Source: Limiplasma sp964504385 (lineage in GTDB: Bacteria > Bacillota > Clostridia > Christensenellales > Aristaeellaceae). From it: a DNA stretch of 39,280 nucleotides. How positions within the stretch are numbered: position 1 is the stretch's first letter; every line of letters starts with the position of its first letter. The stretch is from the NCBI GenBank assembly GCA_964504385.1, contig CAZDEF010000017.1:1-39280 (forward strand), read 5' to 3'. Position numbers and translations under genes: made by a program. Positions 22,012 through 30,319 of this stretch are shown here, piece after piece. The notes under the pieces were generated by a model. The model did no database searches. It saw only the letters and a program-made list of their open reading frames with translations, and had not been told where the DNA came from.

Positions 22012-23259
22012 TCAGCGATGATTGCGGTTTGGGCCACGCAAAAGATCGCCATCATCCACTTGGAAGGGGACTGGCACGCGCAGCAGCGTTCCGGCCACGG
22101 AGACTGTCTGTACGGCTTCTCCGGTCTCAGCCAGCGTGATGCGTTCCACCACAAAGCGCTTGGGGCCATCCGGCGTAAGCGCTTCCAGCTCATCGCCCAC
22201 ATAGAAGCGGTTTTTCAGCCGGATGAGCGCTTCGCCCTTTTCATTACGCGGCGCAATGAAATCTCCCACATACTCCATGCTCTGCGAGAATCCCTCCGCA
22301 CCTGCCGCTGGCTGAGGCGCACCGTAATAGAAACCGGTGTTGCTGGCCCGGTGGCTGGCTTTGCCCAGCTCCTGCATCAGATCCGGCACAACAGCAAGGA
22401 AGGCTTTCTCCCCTTCTCCTTCCAGCAGATCCAGCGCACGGCGGTATGCAGAAACAACAGTAGCTACATAATACGCCGTTTTCATGCGTCCTTCGATCTT
22501 CAAGCTGGCAATTCCTGCCTTTTTCAGTTCATGCAGATGCGGAAGCATACACAGATCGTAAGCGGAATACAGATAGGTTCCGTGTTCGTCTTCGCACACA
22601 GGCATGTATTCACCGGGGCGTTTTTCTTCCACCAAGTGATACTGCCAGCGGCAAGGCTGCGCACATGCGCCGCGATTCCCGCTGCGGCCCGTCAGCGCAT
22701 TGCTGAGCAGGCAACGGCCGCTGTAGGCCACGCACATAGCGCCATGAACAAAGGCTTCCAGCTCCAGCGTATCCGGGAGCTCGCTGCGCATGGCGGCGAT
22801 ATCCGCCATGGACAGTTCGCGGGACAGGACGATCCGCTCCGCCCCCATTGCCCGGTGAAAGTGCTCGGCCGTGCGGCTGTTGAGCACATTGGCCTGTGTG
22901 CTGATATGGATGGGCAAAGACGGCAGCTGCTCGTGCAGCATCAGCGCCGCGCCCACATCGCTGACGATGGCCGCATCCACCCCTGCCTGCAGCGCGTCCT
23001 TCGCCGCCTCCAGAAAGCCCGCCATGTCCGCATCTGTGGGCAGAATGTTCATGGTGACATAGAATTTCACATGCCGCGCATGCGCCAAACTAACCGCCTC
23101 GCGGAGCTGCGCCGGGTCAAAATTGCCGGCAAAGGCCCGCAGGCCGTAGCTCTTCATGCCGCCATATACCGCGTCCGCGCCAAAGCGGACAGCCGCTTTC
23201 AGCTGCTCCATACCGCCTACCGGCGCCAGCAGTTCCATCTTTTGTGCGTTGTTCATCAC
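22012..23259 (-). CDS. Peptidase U32 family protein, likely TrhP-like tRNA hydroxylation factor
   Basis: The 415-residue protein belongs to the U32 family. It has the N-terminal MELLAPVGGMEQLKAAVRFG, the barrel motifs DAVYGGMKSYGLRAFAGNF and EAFVHGAMCVAYSGRCLLSN, and the Cys set in NRGACAQPCRWQYH. These fit the TrhP branch, which helps make 5-hydroxyuridine at tRNA position 34, rather than a protease. In B. subtilis the trhP pair yrrN-yrrO lies after yrrL (mltG) and yrrM (trmR). Here one U32 gene directly follows mltG, overlapping it by 4 nt, and trmR is absent. It starts with GTG at 23259, or the adjacent ATG. Confidence 0.88.
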   Translation of the reverse strand: MMNNAQKMELLAPVGGMEQLKAAVRFGADAVYGGMKSYGLRAFAGNFDPAQLREAVSLAHARHVKFYVTMNILPTDADMAGFLEAAKDALQAGVDAAIVSDVGAALMLHEQLPSLPIHISTQANVLNSRTAEHFHRAMGAERIVLSRELSMADIAAMRSELPDTLELEAFVHGAMCVAYSGRCLLSNALTGRSGNRGACAQPCRWQYHLVEEKRPGEYMPVCEDEHGTYLYSAYDLCMLPHLHELKKAGIASLKIEGRMKTAYYVATVVSAYRRALDLLEGEGEKAFLAVVPDLMQELGKASHRASNTGFYYGAPQPAAGAEGFSQSMEYVGDFIAPRNEKGEALIRLKNRFYVGDELEALTPDGPKRFVVERITLAETGEAVQTVSVAGTLLRVPVPFQVDDGDLLRGPNRNHR

Positions 23260-24446
23260 AATCCACGCTCCGCATCATAAGCCTGCCACAAGGGCGCATA
23301 GATTGCCACAGCCCGCTCATGTTCCTTCAGCGTGCGGCTGAAGTGCAGCGTGCCGGTGGACGGATCCGTGCTGCAGAAGTACAGATATTCTTCCGCCACA
23401 TAGCTTTCATCCGGATACAGCGCCGCATTGATGGCCTCCGGCGATGGATTGCAAATGGGGCCTGCTGGCAGACCGGTGATCCTGTAAGTATTATAGGGAG
23501 AATCCACTGCCAGATCGCTGGAACGCAGACTCATGCGCCGTTCGCCGGTCACATAGTGAATGGTGGGGTCGCTTTGCAGCTTCATGCCCTTTTTCAGGCG
23601 GTTATGGAACACGGAAGACACCTTGGCAAAGTCTGCTTTCTTGGCTTCCTTCTCAATCATCGAAGCCAGCGTGAGCACCTCATCCATGCTCATGTCCAGC
23701 TCTTGGGCGCGAGTCTGCCAATCGGGCGTGAATACCTTGTCCATCTGGGAAAGCAGCTTCTTGATGATGGACAGGGCGGTAGCGTCTGTATAGATCTCAT
23801 AAGTGTTAGGAGACAGATACCCCTCCAACAGATATTTGCGGCTGCTCACATCGCGTGACTGAAGCAGATCTGCCAGGAAATAGTAATCCTGCACGCCTTC
23901 ACCGGTCTTGCATATGCTCAGGAATTCACTCTCATCGCTGAGAATGCCTTTGTTCTTGAGATCGGCCGCAATGGTTTCCACCGTGGTGCCGGGAATAATG
24001 GTGATATCCGTGGTGATGGGCTGGCCATCGCCCGTGGTAAGCAGATCGGCAATTTCGAACATATCCATGCTGCGCTTGATCAGGTAGTCGCCCGCTTGGA
24101 TCTTCTGGCCCAGCCCGGCAAAGTCGCAGTAATACTTGAACACAGTGCTGTTTTTGATCAGTTCCTGCTTTTCCAGATTGTTGGCCACACGGGTCAGGCT
24201 GTTGCCATTCTCAACAGAAAAGGCGATCTCCGTTTCATCCGCAGAATCCACAGGCGTTAAAAAGTGTTCCTCCACGGATTGCCACAGGCTGGCCACCACA
24301 CCGAATACCAGCAGCAGCGCCGCTGCAAACACCAGCAGCGGGCGCAATATGCGCCACAGGCCGCTGTACCAGTAGAAGCCGTACTTGCGCTCGTCGCGCA
24401 GGGTTTCATGATCGTACTCGCGGTCAAAATCGCGTCTTTGACGCAT
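23256..24446 (-). CDS. mltG: Endolytic murein transglycosylase MltG
   Basis: The 396-residue protein cuts nascent glycan strands and sets peptidoglycan chain length. It has a charged cytoplasmic N-terminus, one membrane segment near residues 32-53 (LLVFAAALLLVFGVVASLW), a LysM-like region with IPGTTVETIAADL, and the YceG catalytic domain with LASMIEKEAKKADFAKVSSVFHNRL, where the Glu in EKEA is the catalytic residue. LQSDPTIHYVTG and SPYNTYRITGLPAGPICNPS are further hallmarks. The ATG follows AAGGAGGAGTCCC, 11 bp after the ylbF stop. Confidence 0.96.
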   Translation of the reverse strand: MRQRRDFDREYDHETLRDERKYGFYWYSGLWRILRPLLVFAAALLLVFGVVASLWQSVEEHFLTPVDSADETEIAFSVENGNSLTRVANNLEKQELIKNSTVFKYYCDFAGLGQKIQAGDYLIKRSMDMFEIADLLTTGDGQPITTDITIIPGTTVETIAADLKNKGILSDESEFLSICKTGEGVQDYYFLADLLQSRDVSSRKYLLEGYLSPNTYEIYTDATALSIIKKLLSQMDKVFTPDWQTRAQELDMSMDEVLTLASMIEKEAKKADFAKVSSVFHNRLKKGMKLQSDPTIHYVTGERRMSLRSSDLAVDSPYNTYRITGLPAGPICNPSPEAINAALYPDESYVAEEYLYFCSTDPSTGTLHFSRTLKEHERAVAIYAPLWQAYDAERGL

Positions 24447-24457
24447 GGGACTCCTCC

Positions 24458-24820
24458 TTATGCTTCTTTGATCTCGATGCTGATGCCCGCACCCTCAGTA
24501 ACGCGCTGCATGGTCTGCGCCACCATCTGCTGCACCTTCATCTGTGCCAGCAGATAATCGGTGATCTCAGGGCTCTGATACAGCAGCGTGCTCAGCTTTT
24601 CAAACTCAGCCGTATCTTCTTCGCGCGGCTCGCTTCCGGCCAGTGCTGCCATCTGCAGCGCGCTCTGCGCCCGGCTGAGCCTCTCCAGCAGGCGGCGGTT
24701 CACTTCATCAGCCATCACTGTTTCCTTCAGCGCCGCATATTCGGCGTAACTGTCTGTGCGTTCGATGGCCGCCACAAGCGCATCGGCCGCCTTACGCACT
24801 TCCTCCGGCAGATTCATCAC
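24458..24820 (-). CDS. YlbF/YmcA family regulator-like protein
   Basis: The 120-residue helical protein matches the YlbF family (PF06133). In B. subtilis, members YlbF, YmcA and YaaT form the Y-complex that aids RNase Y and affects sporulation, competence and biofilm. Visible are AADALVAAIERTDSYAEYAALKE, the central EVNRRLLERLSRAQSALQM and the last helix LLAQMKVQQMVAQTMQRV. GTG at 24820 has 7 nt to AGGAGG; ATG at 24817 is an alternative. It is the first gene before mltG. A weak promoter candidate with TATACT (24855-24860) lies upstream. Confidence 0.85.
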   Translation of the reverse strand: MMNLPEEVRKAADALVAAIERTDSYAEYAALKETVMADEVNRRLLERLSRAQSALQMAALAGSEPREEDTAEFEKLSTLLYQSPEITDYLLAQMKVQQMVAQTMQRVTEGAGISIEIKEA

Positions 24821-24898
24821 AGGTATTCCTCCTGTCTATGATAGTTGCTACATTAGTATAACGCATCGCGCGCTTTTTTTCATTCTTTTTTTCAATGT

Positions 24899-24926
24899 GA
24901 TACAAAAAGCGTCATCTGCATATGGT
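24899..24926 (+). promoter_or_regulatory. Candidate sigma-E-type sporulation promoter of spoIVA
   Basis: GATA (24899-24902) and CATATGGT (24919-24926) are 16 bp apart. This resembles mother-cell sigma-E promoters (-35 ATA, -10 CATAnnnT). No sigma-A pair of similar quality is seen. spoIVA depends on sigma-E in known spore formers, which supports the call, but the match is short. Confidence 0.5.
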
Positions 24927-24958
24927 TTGACAAGCGAAAGCAAGGAGGGTATATCCGG

Positions 24959-26440
24959 ATGGAAGGAACGTTTGATCTGTATCAGGACATCGCGCAGCGC
25001 ACGGACGGTGACGTGTACATCGGCGTGGTGGGCCCCGTGCGAACCGGCAAGAGCACCTTCATCAGCCGCATGATGGAAAAGCTGGTGCTGGATCACATGC
25101 CAGACGGCCCGCGGCGCGAGCGCATCGCCGACGAGCTGCCCCAGTCCGGCAGCGGCCGCACCATCATGACCACCCAGCCCAAATTTGTCCCCGGCGAAGC
25201 CGTCACCATTTCGCTGGACGATCAGGCAAGCGTACGCGTGCGAATGGTGGACAGTGTGGGCTATCTGGTGGACGGCGCTTTGGGTACCGAGGAGGACGGT
25301 GCATCGCGGATGGTACACACGCCATGGTTCGACCACGACATTCCCTTTGAGCAGGCGGCGGAGATCGGCACGCGCAAGGTGATCGCCGACCATGCGACCA
25401 TCGGCCTGGTCGTGACCACTGATGGGACGGTAGCCGACCTGCCGCGCGACAGCTATGCGCAGGCAGAGGAACGCGTGGTAAAGGAGCTCAAAGAACTGGG
25501 AAAACCCTTTGTGGTGGTACTCAATTCCAAGGAGCCCGAAGCAGCCAACACGCAGGCGCTGAAAGACAAACTCAACCAGCGCTACGCTGTTCCCGTCATG
25601 GCGCTCAACGCGCGGGAAATGGAACTATCCGATATTCTGGATGTGTTTGAGCAGGTGCTGTACCAGTTTCCCCTACGGGAGATCCGCATTTCCGTGCCGG
25701 GGTGGCTGAATGCGCTGGATGAGAACCACTGGCTGATCCAGCATGTGCTGTCGCAGGTGCGTACCGGCGCCGAGCAGGTGAGCCGCATGCGCGATCATAC
25801 GCTGTTTGCACAAGCCTTCGCCCAATCGCCCTATTCGGACGGGCTGACCGGCAACGGCATCGAGCTGGGGCAGGGCCGGCTCAACTACGCGCTGCCGCTC
25901 AAGGAAGGATTGTTCAACCGTGTACTGGGCGAAGAATGCGGCACGGAGATCCTGGGCGATGCGCATTTGCTCCGACTGATGAAGGAACTGGTGGCCGCCA
26001 AGGCGGAATATGACCATGTGGCGGATGCGCTGCGCAGCGTGCGCGAAACCGGCTACGGGCTGGTCACGCCCTCGATGAACGAGCTGACCCTGCAGGAGCC
26101 TCAGATCGTACAGCAGGGCAGCCGTTTCGGCGTAAGGCTGAAAGCCAACGCGCCCTCGCTGCACCTGATCCGCGTGGATATCGAAACAGAGGTCTCGCCC
26201 GTTGTCGGCACAGAAAAGCAATCCGAAGAACTGGTCAAATACCTGCTGGAAGAGTTTCAGAACGATCCGCAGAGCATCTGGAACACCAACTTTTTCGGCA
26301 AAAGTCTGCACGAGCTGGTGCGCGAAGGGCTGAGCAACAAGCTCATGCGCATGCCCGCCGACGCACAGGAAAAGGTGCAGGAAACCCTTTCGCGCATCAT
26401 CAACGAAGGCAACGGCGGCATGATCTGCATCCTGCTGTAA
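24959..26440 (+). CDS. spoIVA: Stage IV sporulation protein A (coat morphogenetic ATPase)
   Basis: The 493-residue protein polymerises on the forespore surface, using ATP, as the base layer of the spore coat. Its length is almost that of B. subtilis SpoIVA. The TRAFAC-type ATPase part has Walker A VGPVRTGKSTFISRMMEKLV near residues 22-41, followed by GRTIMTTQPKFVP and MVDSVGYLVDGALG. The C-terminus NEGNGGMICILL is almost invariant in the family. Glutamate-rich helices lie between. The ATG follows AAGGAGGGTATATCCGG. It is monocistronic, with a sigma-E-like promoter. This gene is the best evidence that the organism can form spores. Confidence 0.98.
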   Translation: MEGTFDLYQDIAQRTDGDVYIGVVGPVRTGKSTFISRMMEKLVLDHMPDGPRRERIADELPQSGSGRTIMTTQPKFVPGEAVTISLDDQASVRVRMVDSVGYLVDGALGTEEDGASRMVHTPWFDHDIPFEQAAEIGTRKVIADHATIGLVVTTDGTVADLPRDSYAQAEERVVKELKELGKPFVVVLNSKEPEAANTQALKDKLNQRYAVPVMALNAREMELSDILDVFEQVLYQFPLREIRISVPGWLNALDENHWLIQHVLSQVRTGAEQVSRMRDHTLFAQAFAQSPYSDGLTGNGIELGQGRLNYALPLKEGLFNRVLGEECGTEILGDAHLLRLMKELVAAKAEYDHVADALRSVRETGYGLVTPSMNELTLQEPQIVQQGSRFGVRLKANAPSLHLIRVDIETEVSPVVGTEKQSEELVKYLLEEFQNDPQSIWNTNFFGKSLHELVREGLSNKLMRMPADAQEKVQETLSRIINEGNGGMICILL

Positions 26441-26544
26441 TATGCGTTTATGTCCGGAGTGTAAACTTTGCATGTCGAAAGCGGCGGCCGCCTCCAACTG
26501 TGGTATGCTATGCTTGTACCGTTTTCGGCATGGGAGGATGCAAC

Positions 26545-27678
26545 GTGGAACGAAAGAAATTCCGGGATGTTCTGCTGCTGGGCATCGCGCTGCTGGCTGT
26601 ATGGTTCGTATTCAGCCACATCGCGCAGGCAGCAGCTTTTATGCAGAAGCTATGGCTGATCCTTTCGCCCTTCGTTCTGGGCGCAGCGCTGGCTTTTGTG
26701 CTCAATGTACCCATGAGCTTTTTCGAGCGCAAGCTGCTGAAAGGCTTCGACCGTTCACCGGTCACTGCAAAGCTGAAGCGGCCGCTGGCGCTGGTTCTGG
26801 TGCTGGTGCTGCTATTGCTGGTCATCTATCTGGTGATGCTGCTGGTGATACCGGAGCTGATCGCCACAGTGGAAACGCTTGTGCGCGCCATTCCCGTGGC
26901 CGCACAGAAGCTGGACGCATGGCTTGCACAGTTTGAATTCCAGTTGGGCGATTGGCTGGACAGCAAGCTGGTTCTCCCCACCGGCGGTGAACTGAACGCC
27001 TATTTGGAAAAAGTGCTGGATCTGGCCGTCAAGGGCGTAGCTTTCTCCGGAAACCTGATCGGCACCGTTTATTCCAACATTCTCGGCGTATTCTTCACGT
27101 TCATGTTCATCATCTACTTTTTGCTGGGCAAGGAACGGCTCGCTTCTCAAGTGAAGCGCCTGATGCAGGCTTATCTGAAGCCGGAACAGAGAGAGAGGAT
27201 CCTGCATGTGGCTTCGGTAAGCAAGCGTACATTCGCCAGCTTCATCACCGGGCAATGTCTGGAAGCGCTCATTCTGGGCGGCATGTTCTTCATTGTACTG
27301 TCCATTCTGCGCATGCCCTATGTGCTGCTCATCAGCGTCTTCATCGCCGTAACAGCGCTGATCCCGGTGGTAGGCGCATGGATGGGCTGCATCGTAGGAG
27401 CGTTCCTCATCCTTGTCAGCGATCCGATGCAGGCACTGGCGTTTGTGGCGGTGTTCCTGATCGTGCAGCAGTTGGAAGGCAATCTGGTATATCCGCGGGT
27501 AATGGGCAACGCCATCGGCCTGCCCTCCATCTGGGTGCTGTTCGCAGTGGTGCTCGGCGAAGGGCTGATGGGGATTCTGGGCATGCTGCTCTTCATCCCG
27601 CTCACCTCGGTGGGCTACCAGCTCTTGCGCGAGCATGTGGATCACCGGCTGCAAATGCAGCGAACCCAACCAAGATAA
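26545..27678 (+). CDS. AI-2E family transporter
   Basis: The 377-residue membrane protein belongs to the AI-2E/PerM family (PF01594), whose members export small molecules or ions; true AI-2 export is shown only for some. About eight hydrophobic segments are visible, with paired N-terminal helices, a soluble section near residues 125-175, and the family stretches ISVFIAVTALIPVVGAWMG and QQLEGNLVYPRVMGNAIGLP. The GTG start at 26545 follows GGGAGG by 7 nt; a longer frame from 26500 has no such site. It follows spoIVA by about 100 bp and ends before a bidirectional hairpin. Confidence 0.9.
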   Translation: MERKKFRDVLLLGIALLAVWFVFSHIAQAAAFMQKLWLILSPFVLGAALAFVLNVPMSFFERKLLKGFDRSPVTAKLKRPLALVLVLVLLLLVIYLVMLLVIPELIATVETLVRAIPVAAQKLDAWLAQFEFQLGDWLDSKLVLPTGGELNAYLEKVLDLAVKGVAFSGNLIGTVYSNILGVFFTFMFIIYFLLGKERLASQVKRLMQAYLKPEQRERILHVASVSKRTFASFITGQCLEALILGGMFFIVLSILRMPYVLLISVFIAVTALIPVVGAWMGCIVGAFLILVSDPMQALAFVAVFLIVQQLEGNLVYPRVMGNAIGLPSIWVLFAVVLGEGLMGILGMLLFIPLTSVGYQLLREHVDHRLQMQRTQPR

Positions 27679-27688
27679 ATCCCCTGCT

Positions 27689-27738
27689 AAAAAGGCAGTC
27701 GCTCCATACGCGTGATGAACGCATGGAGCGGCTGCCTT
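27689..27738. terminator. Bidirectional terminator after the AI-2E gene
   Basis: AAAGGCAGTCGCTCCAT and ATGGAGCGGCTGCCTTT form a 17-position stem with a 15-nt loop. A- and T-runs flank it. It lies between two convergent operons. Confidence 0.88.
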
Positions 27739-27753
27739 TAACTATGCTTTTCT

Positions 27754-28392
27754 TTAGCGGATGGACAGGCTCTGGTCGATCTGCTGACGGGTCAGACGGA
27801 TATCGGTCAGCTTTTCACTGATGGAACGATCCAGCTGCACCAGCACCTCATCGATATGCTGATACACATCCGTGTACAGCTTTTCGATCTCCTCCTGCGT
27901 AGACTGCCGCAGTTCCTCTGCCGCCATATTGGCGCGCGCGGTGATCTCCTGCTCGCTGATCAGCTGGCGGGCGCGGTTCTCCGCATCAGCGCGCATTTTG
28001 GCGCACTGCTCCTGCGCATCGCGCACCATTCCGTTCACCTGCTGCTGCGCTTTTTGCAGCAGCTCCTGCGCCTGCTGCTGGGCCTGCGTTACGATCTGCT
28101 GGGCCTGACTCTTCGCCTCCGCCACAAACTGATTGGCGCGGGTGGCGGCGTTCTGCTTGGTCTGCTCCGCACGTTCATTGGCTTCGGAAATAATGCTGAT
28201 CTGATTCTGCACCACGCCTTCGCATTCAGCGAACACTGTGGGGATGTCCGACACAATGCTGTCCAGAATATTCAGCGCACGTTCGCGATCCACCATGCAC
28301 ATGTTGCTCAGGGGAACGCGCTTGGAGGAAACGATCGTTTCCTCCAGATCGCTCAGGTTTTTACGGAAAGCGGAAATAGCATCCTGCTGCAC
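27754..28392 (-). CDS. Coiled-coil protein next to coaD (DivIVA-like or F0-b-like helix)
   Basis: The 212-residue protein is not assigned to a known family. It is Gln-, Ala- and Glu-rich, and from about residue 70 to 165 forms one long coiled coil (AEAKSQAQQIVTQAQQQAQE is typical). This resembles the stalk of ATP synthase subunit b or DivIVA tails, but no membrane segment is present. Residues about 30-60 (VPLSNMCMVDRERALNILDS) form a separate conserved-looking N-terminal part. The start is GTG at 28392 after AAGGAGGAG; the longer ATG frame includes that site. It lies 14 bp after coaD and ends the alr operon. Confidence 0.78.
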   Translation of the reverse strand: MQQDAISAFRKNLSDLEETIVSSKRVPLSNMCMVDRERALNILDSIVSDIPTVFAECEGVVQNQISIISEANERAEQTKQNAATRANQFVAEAKSQAQQIVTQAQQQAQELLQKAQQQVNGMVRDAQEQCAKMRADAENRARQLISEQEITARANMAAEELRQSTQEEIEKLYTDVYQHIDEVLVQLDRSISEKLTDIRLTRQQIDQSLSIR

Positions 28393-28406
28393 GTTGATAC
28401 TCCTCC

Positions 28407-28898
28407 TTATGGTTTGCATTCAAACGCCTGCCGCACATCCTGCACAATGCACGACGGCACAAAGGACGTGATATCGCCGCCAAAAAGGGCGATCTCACGC
28501 ACAACGCTGGAACTGACGGCTTCCTCACCGGGGGAGGACATCAGGAACAACGTGTCCACCTCCGGGGCGAGCTGGCGATTCAGCTGTGCCATGCGGGACT
28601 CGCTGTCAAAGTCCGTGCCACCGCGCAGGCCGCGTATTATGACGCGCGCACCGTTTTGGCGCATATACTCCACCAGCAGTCCGTCAAAGCAGTCAATCCG
28701 CACATTCGGCAGATGTGCGCAGGTTTTTTCCAGCATCGCCATACGCTTTTCCACTGAAAAGCGCCCGACTTTCGCGGGATTGTGAAGAATGGCCACCGTC
28801 ACCTCATCAAAGAGCGAGGCGGCACGTTCGATAATATCCAGATGACCGTTCGTCACCGGATCAAAGCTGCCGGGATAGACACAGCGCTTCTCCCCCAC
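28407..28898 (-). CDS. coaD: Phosphopantetheine adenylyltransferase
   Basis: The 163-residue enzyme transfers AMP from ATP to 4'-phosphopantetheine, the penultimate step of CoA synthesis. It has CVYPGSFDPVTNGHLDIIERA with the TNGH nucleotide motif, IIRGLRGGTDFDSESRMAQLN, and VSSSVVREIALFGGDI near the end. The start is GTG at 28898 after GTGAGGAC, which gives the usual length; the frame continues upstream into rsmD without a valid start. It lies 4 bp after rsmD, a pairing conserved widely in Firmicutes. Confidence 0.97.
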   Translation of the reverse strand: MGEKRCVYPGSFDPVTNGHLDIIERAASLFDEVTVAILHNPAKVGRFSVEKRMAMLEKTCAHLPNVRIDCFDGLLVEYMRQNGARVIIRGLRGGTDFDSESRMAQLNRQLAPEVDTLFLMSSPGEEAVSSSVVREIALFGGDITSFVPSCIVQDVRQAFECKP

Positions 28899-28902
28899 GT
28901 CC

Positions 28903-29469
28903 TCACGCTCCTTCCGTCCTGCCTGCATACAAATAGAAATGGATCTGCGTATCGGCATAGGTACGCTCCTTGAACAACTCGAACCGTTCATCCGGCAGCA
29001 CCGCCGCATCTGTGCGGTGCTCCAGCACCAGCATGGCGTCCTGTGCAAGCAGGTGTGCCTCTGCCAGTGCCGCGCAGCACTCGTTCAGTTCCGTCATTCG
29101 ATAAGGCGGATCCAGAAACACCAGATCAAACTTTTTGCCGGACGTGCTCAGCTGACTCACTGCCTGCCGCCAATCGCAGCGCAGCAGCTGCGCACACTGT
29201 TCAAAACGCAGCTTTTCTACATTGCGGCGAATGCACTGCGCCGCTTCGCGATCCTGATCCACCATCACGGCCCATTCTGCGCCGCGACTCAACGCCTCCA
29301 GCGCAAGGCTGCCGCTGCCGGCAAACAGATCCAGCACGCACGCATCGCACACATAGGCCTGAATGATGTTAAACAGGGATTCCTTCACCTTGGCCTGTGT
29401 CGGCCGAGTATCCATGCCCTTGGGCGCAAACAGCTGTGCGCCGCGTCTCTGCCCTGCGATGATATGCAT
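28903..29469 (-). CDS. rsmD: 16S rRNA (guanine(966)-N(2))-methyltransferase
   Basis: The 188-residue enzyme methylates G966 of 16S rRNA using S-adenosylmethionine. It has MHIIAGQRRGAQLFAPKG at the N-terminus, TRPTQAKVKESLFNII, the cofactor loop CVLDLFAGSGSLALEALSRGA near residues 39-59, and the catalytic LVFLDPPYRM. Length is normal. It starts 1 bp after the membrane-protein gene ends and is followed by coaD. Confidence 0.96.
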   Translation of the reverse strand: MHIIAGQRRGAQLFAPKGMDTRPTQAKVKESLFNIIQAYVCDACVLDLFAGSGSLALEALSRGAEWAVMVDQDREAAQCIRRNVEKLRFEQCAQLLRCDWRQAVSQLSTSGKKFDLVFLDPPYRMTELNECCAALAEAHLLAQDAMLVLEHRTDAAVLPDERFELFKERTYADTQIHFYLYAGRTEGA

Positions 29470-29470
29470 A

Positions 29471-30280
29471 TCAGATCAGTCGTTCGGGCGATTTGGCGCG
29501 CTGACGCTGCTTGCGCTTTTTGCGTTCGCGGCGCTTCTTTTTGTCATCGCCCATCTTGATGCCGGTGTTGATCCGCGCACGCGCGTTCAGTCCCTGCATA
29601 TAGCCCAAGCCGTAGCCAAGCGGAGCGATCAGCACGAACAGCGGGCTGAGCCGTTCCGCCAGCAGCGCAGCATCAGCGCCGATACCGGTCGCCACATTGA
29701 TGAACGGCATGATCATGGCGCGGTCGATGATGCGCATCACATCCAGCGCAGCGATGCCGGGCTGATTGTTGTAATACGCCAGCGCCGTGCCGAACTCCGT
29801 CTGCGACATCATGCTGCTGGTCCAAGTGGGCAGCGCGCCCAGCTGATATGACGTAGGCTGAGTCATGCAGGCAAAAACGGCAGTGAACAGCAAGAAGGGC
29901 AGGCAACCCACCGCCACGGCAAAGAGGCCCTTGAAGCGATGAAAGCTGCGGTCCGCATCCGACTGCGAAACTTCGTGGCCATTTTCGCGGCGATTGTAGA
30001 GTATCTCGCCATAGGTGGCGTCGCTCTGTCCCTGCGTGATCCCGCTGGCGAACTGGTAGTAGGTGACCATAAAAACGATCAGCACGGAGATCAGCAGTCT
30101 GGCCCACAGGTTGTCAAAGCTCAAGAATGCGCCGGCCAGCAGATAAATAAAGCTGATCGCGATCACACTGAGCACCCGTTTGAAGGCGAGCTTCCACGCA
30201 TCCTTGCCGTGCCACGAGCCGGGAACGATCGGCTTGCGCACCACTTCAACCGGCTTTTGGGAGTTTCCTTTTTTCTGCAT
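29471..30280 (-). CDS. Unassigned membrane protein in the alr-rsmD operon
   Basis: The 269-residue protein is not recognised. It has a basic N-terminus (QKKGNSQKPVEVVRKP), about five hydrophobic segments and a very basic tail, KMGDDKKKRRERKKRKQRQRA, near residues 245-265 that could touch RNA or acidic lipids. The loop between segments 2 and 3 is polar (GEILYNRRENGHEVSQSDAD). It starts with ATG after AAGGAAGG, 39 bp after alr, and ends 1 bp before rsmD, so expression with rsmD and coaD is likely. A role in translation or envelope is only a guess. Confidence 0.8.
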   Translation of the reverse strand: MQKKGNSQKPVEVVRKPIVPGSWHGKDAWKLAFKRVLSVIAISFIYLLAGAFLSFDNLWARLLISVLIVFMVTYYQFASGITQGQSDATYGEILYNRRENGHEVSQSDADRSFHRFKGLFAVAVGCLPFLLFTAVFACMTQPTSYQLGALPTWTSSMMSQTEFGTALAYYNNQPGIAALDVMRIIDRAMIMPFINVATGIGADAALLAERLSPLFVLIAPLGYGLGYMQGLNARARINTGIKMGDDKKKRRERKKRKQRQRAKSPERLI

Positions 30281-30319
30281 CCTGGTTTCCTTCCTTAGTT
30301 TCCCTGGATCAATCAGGGA

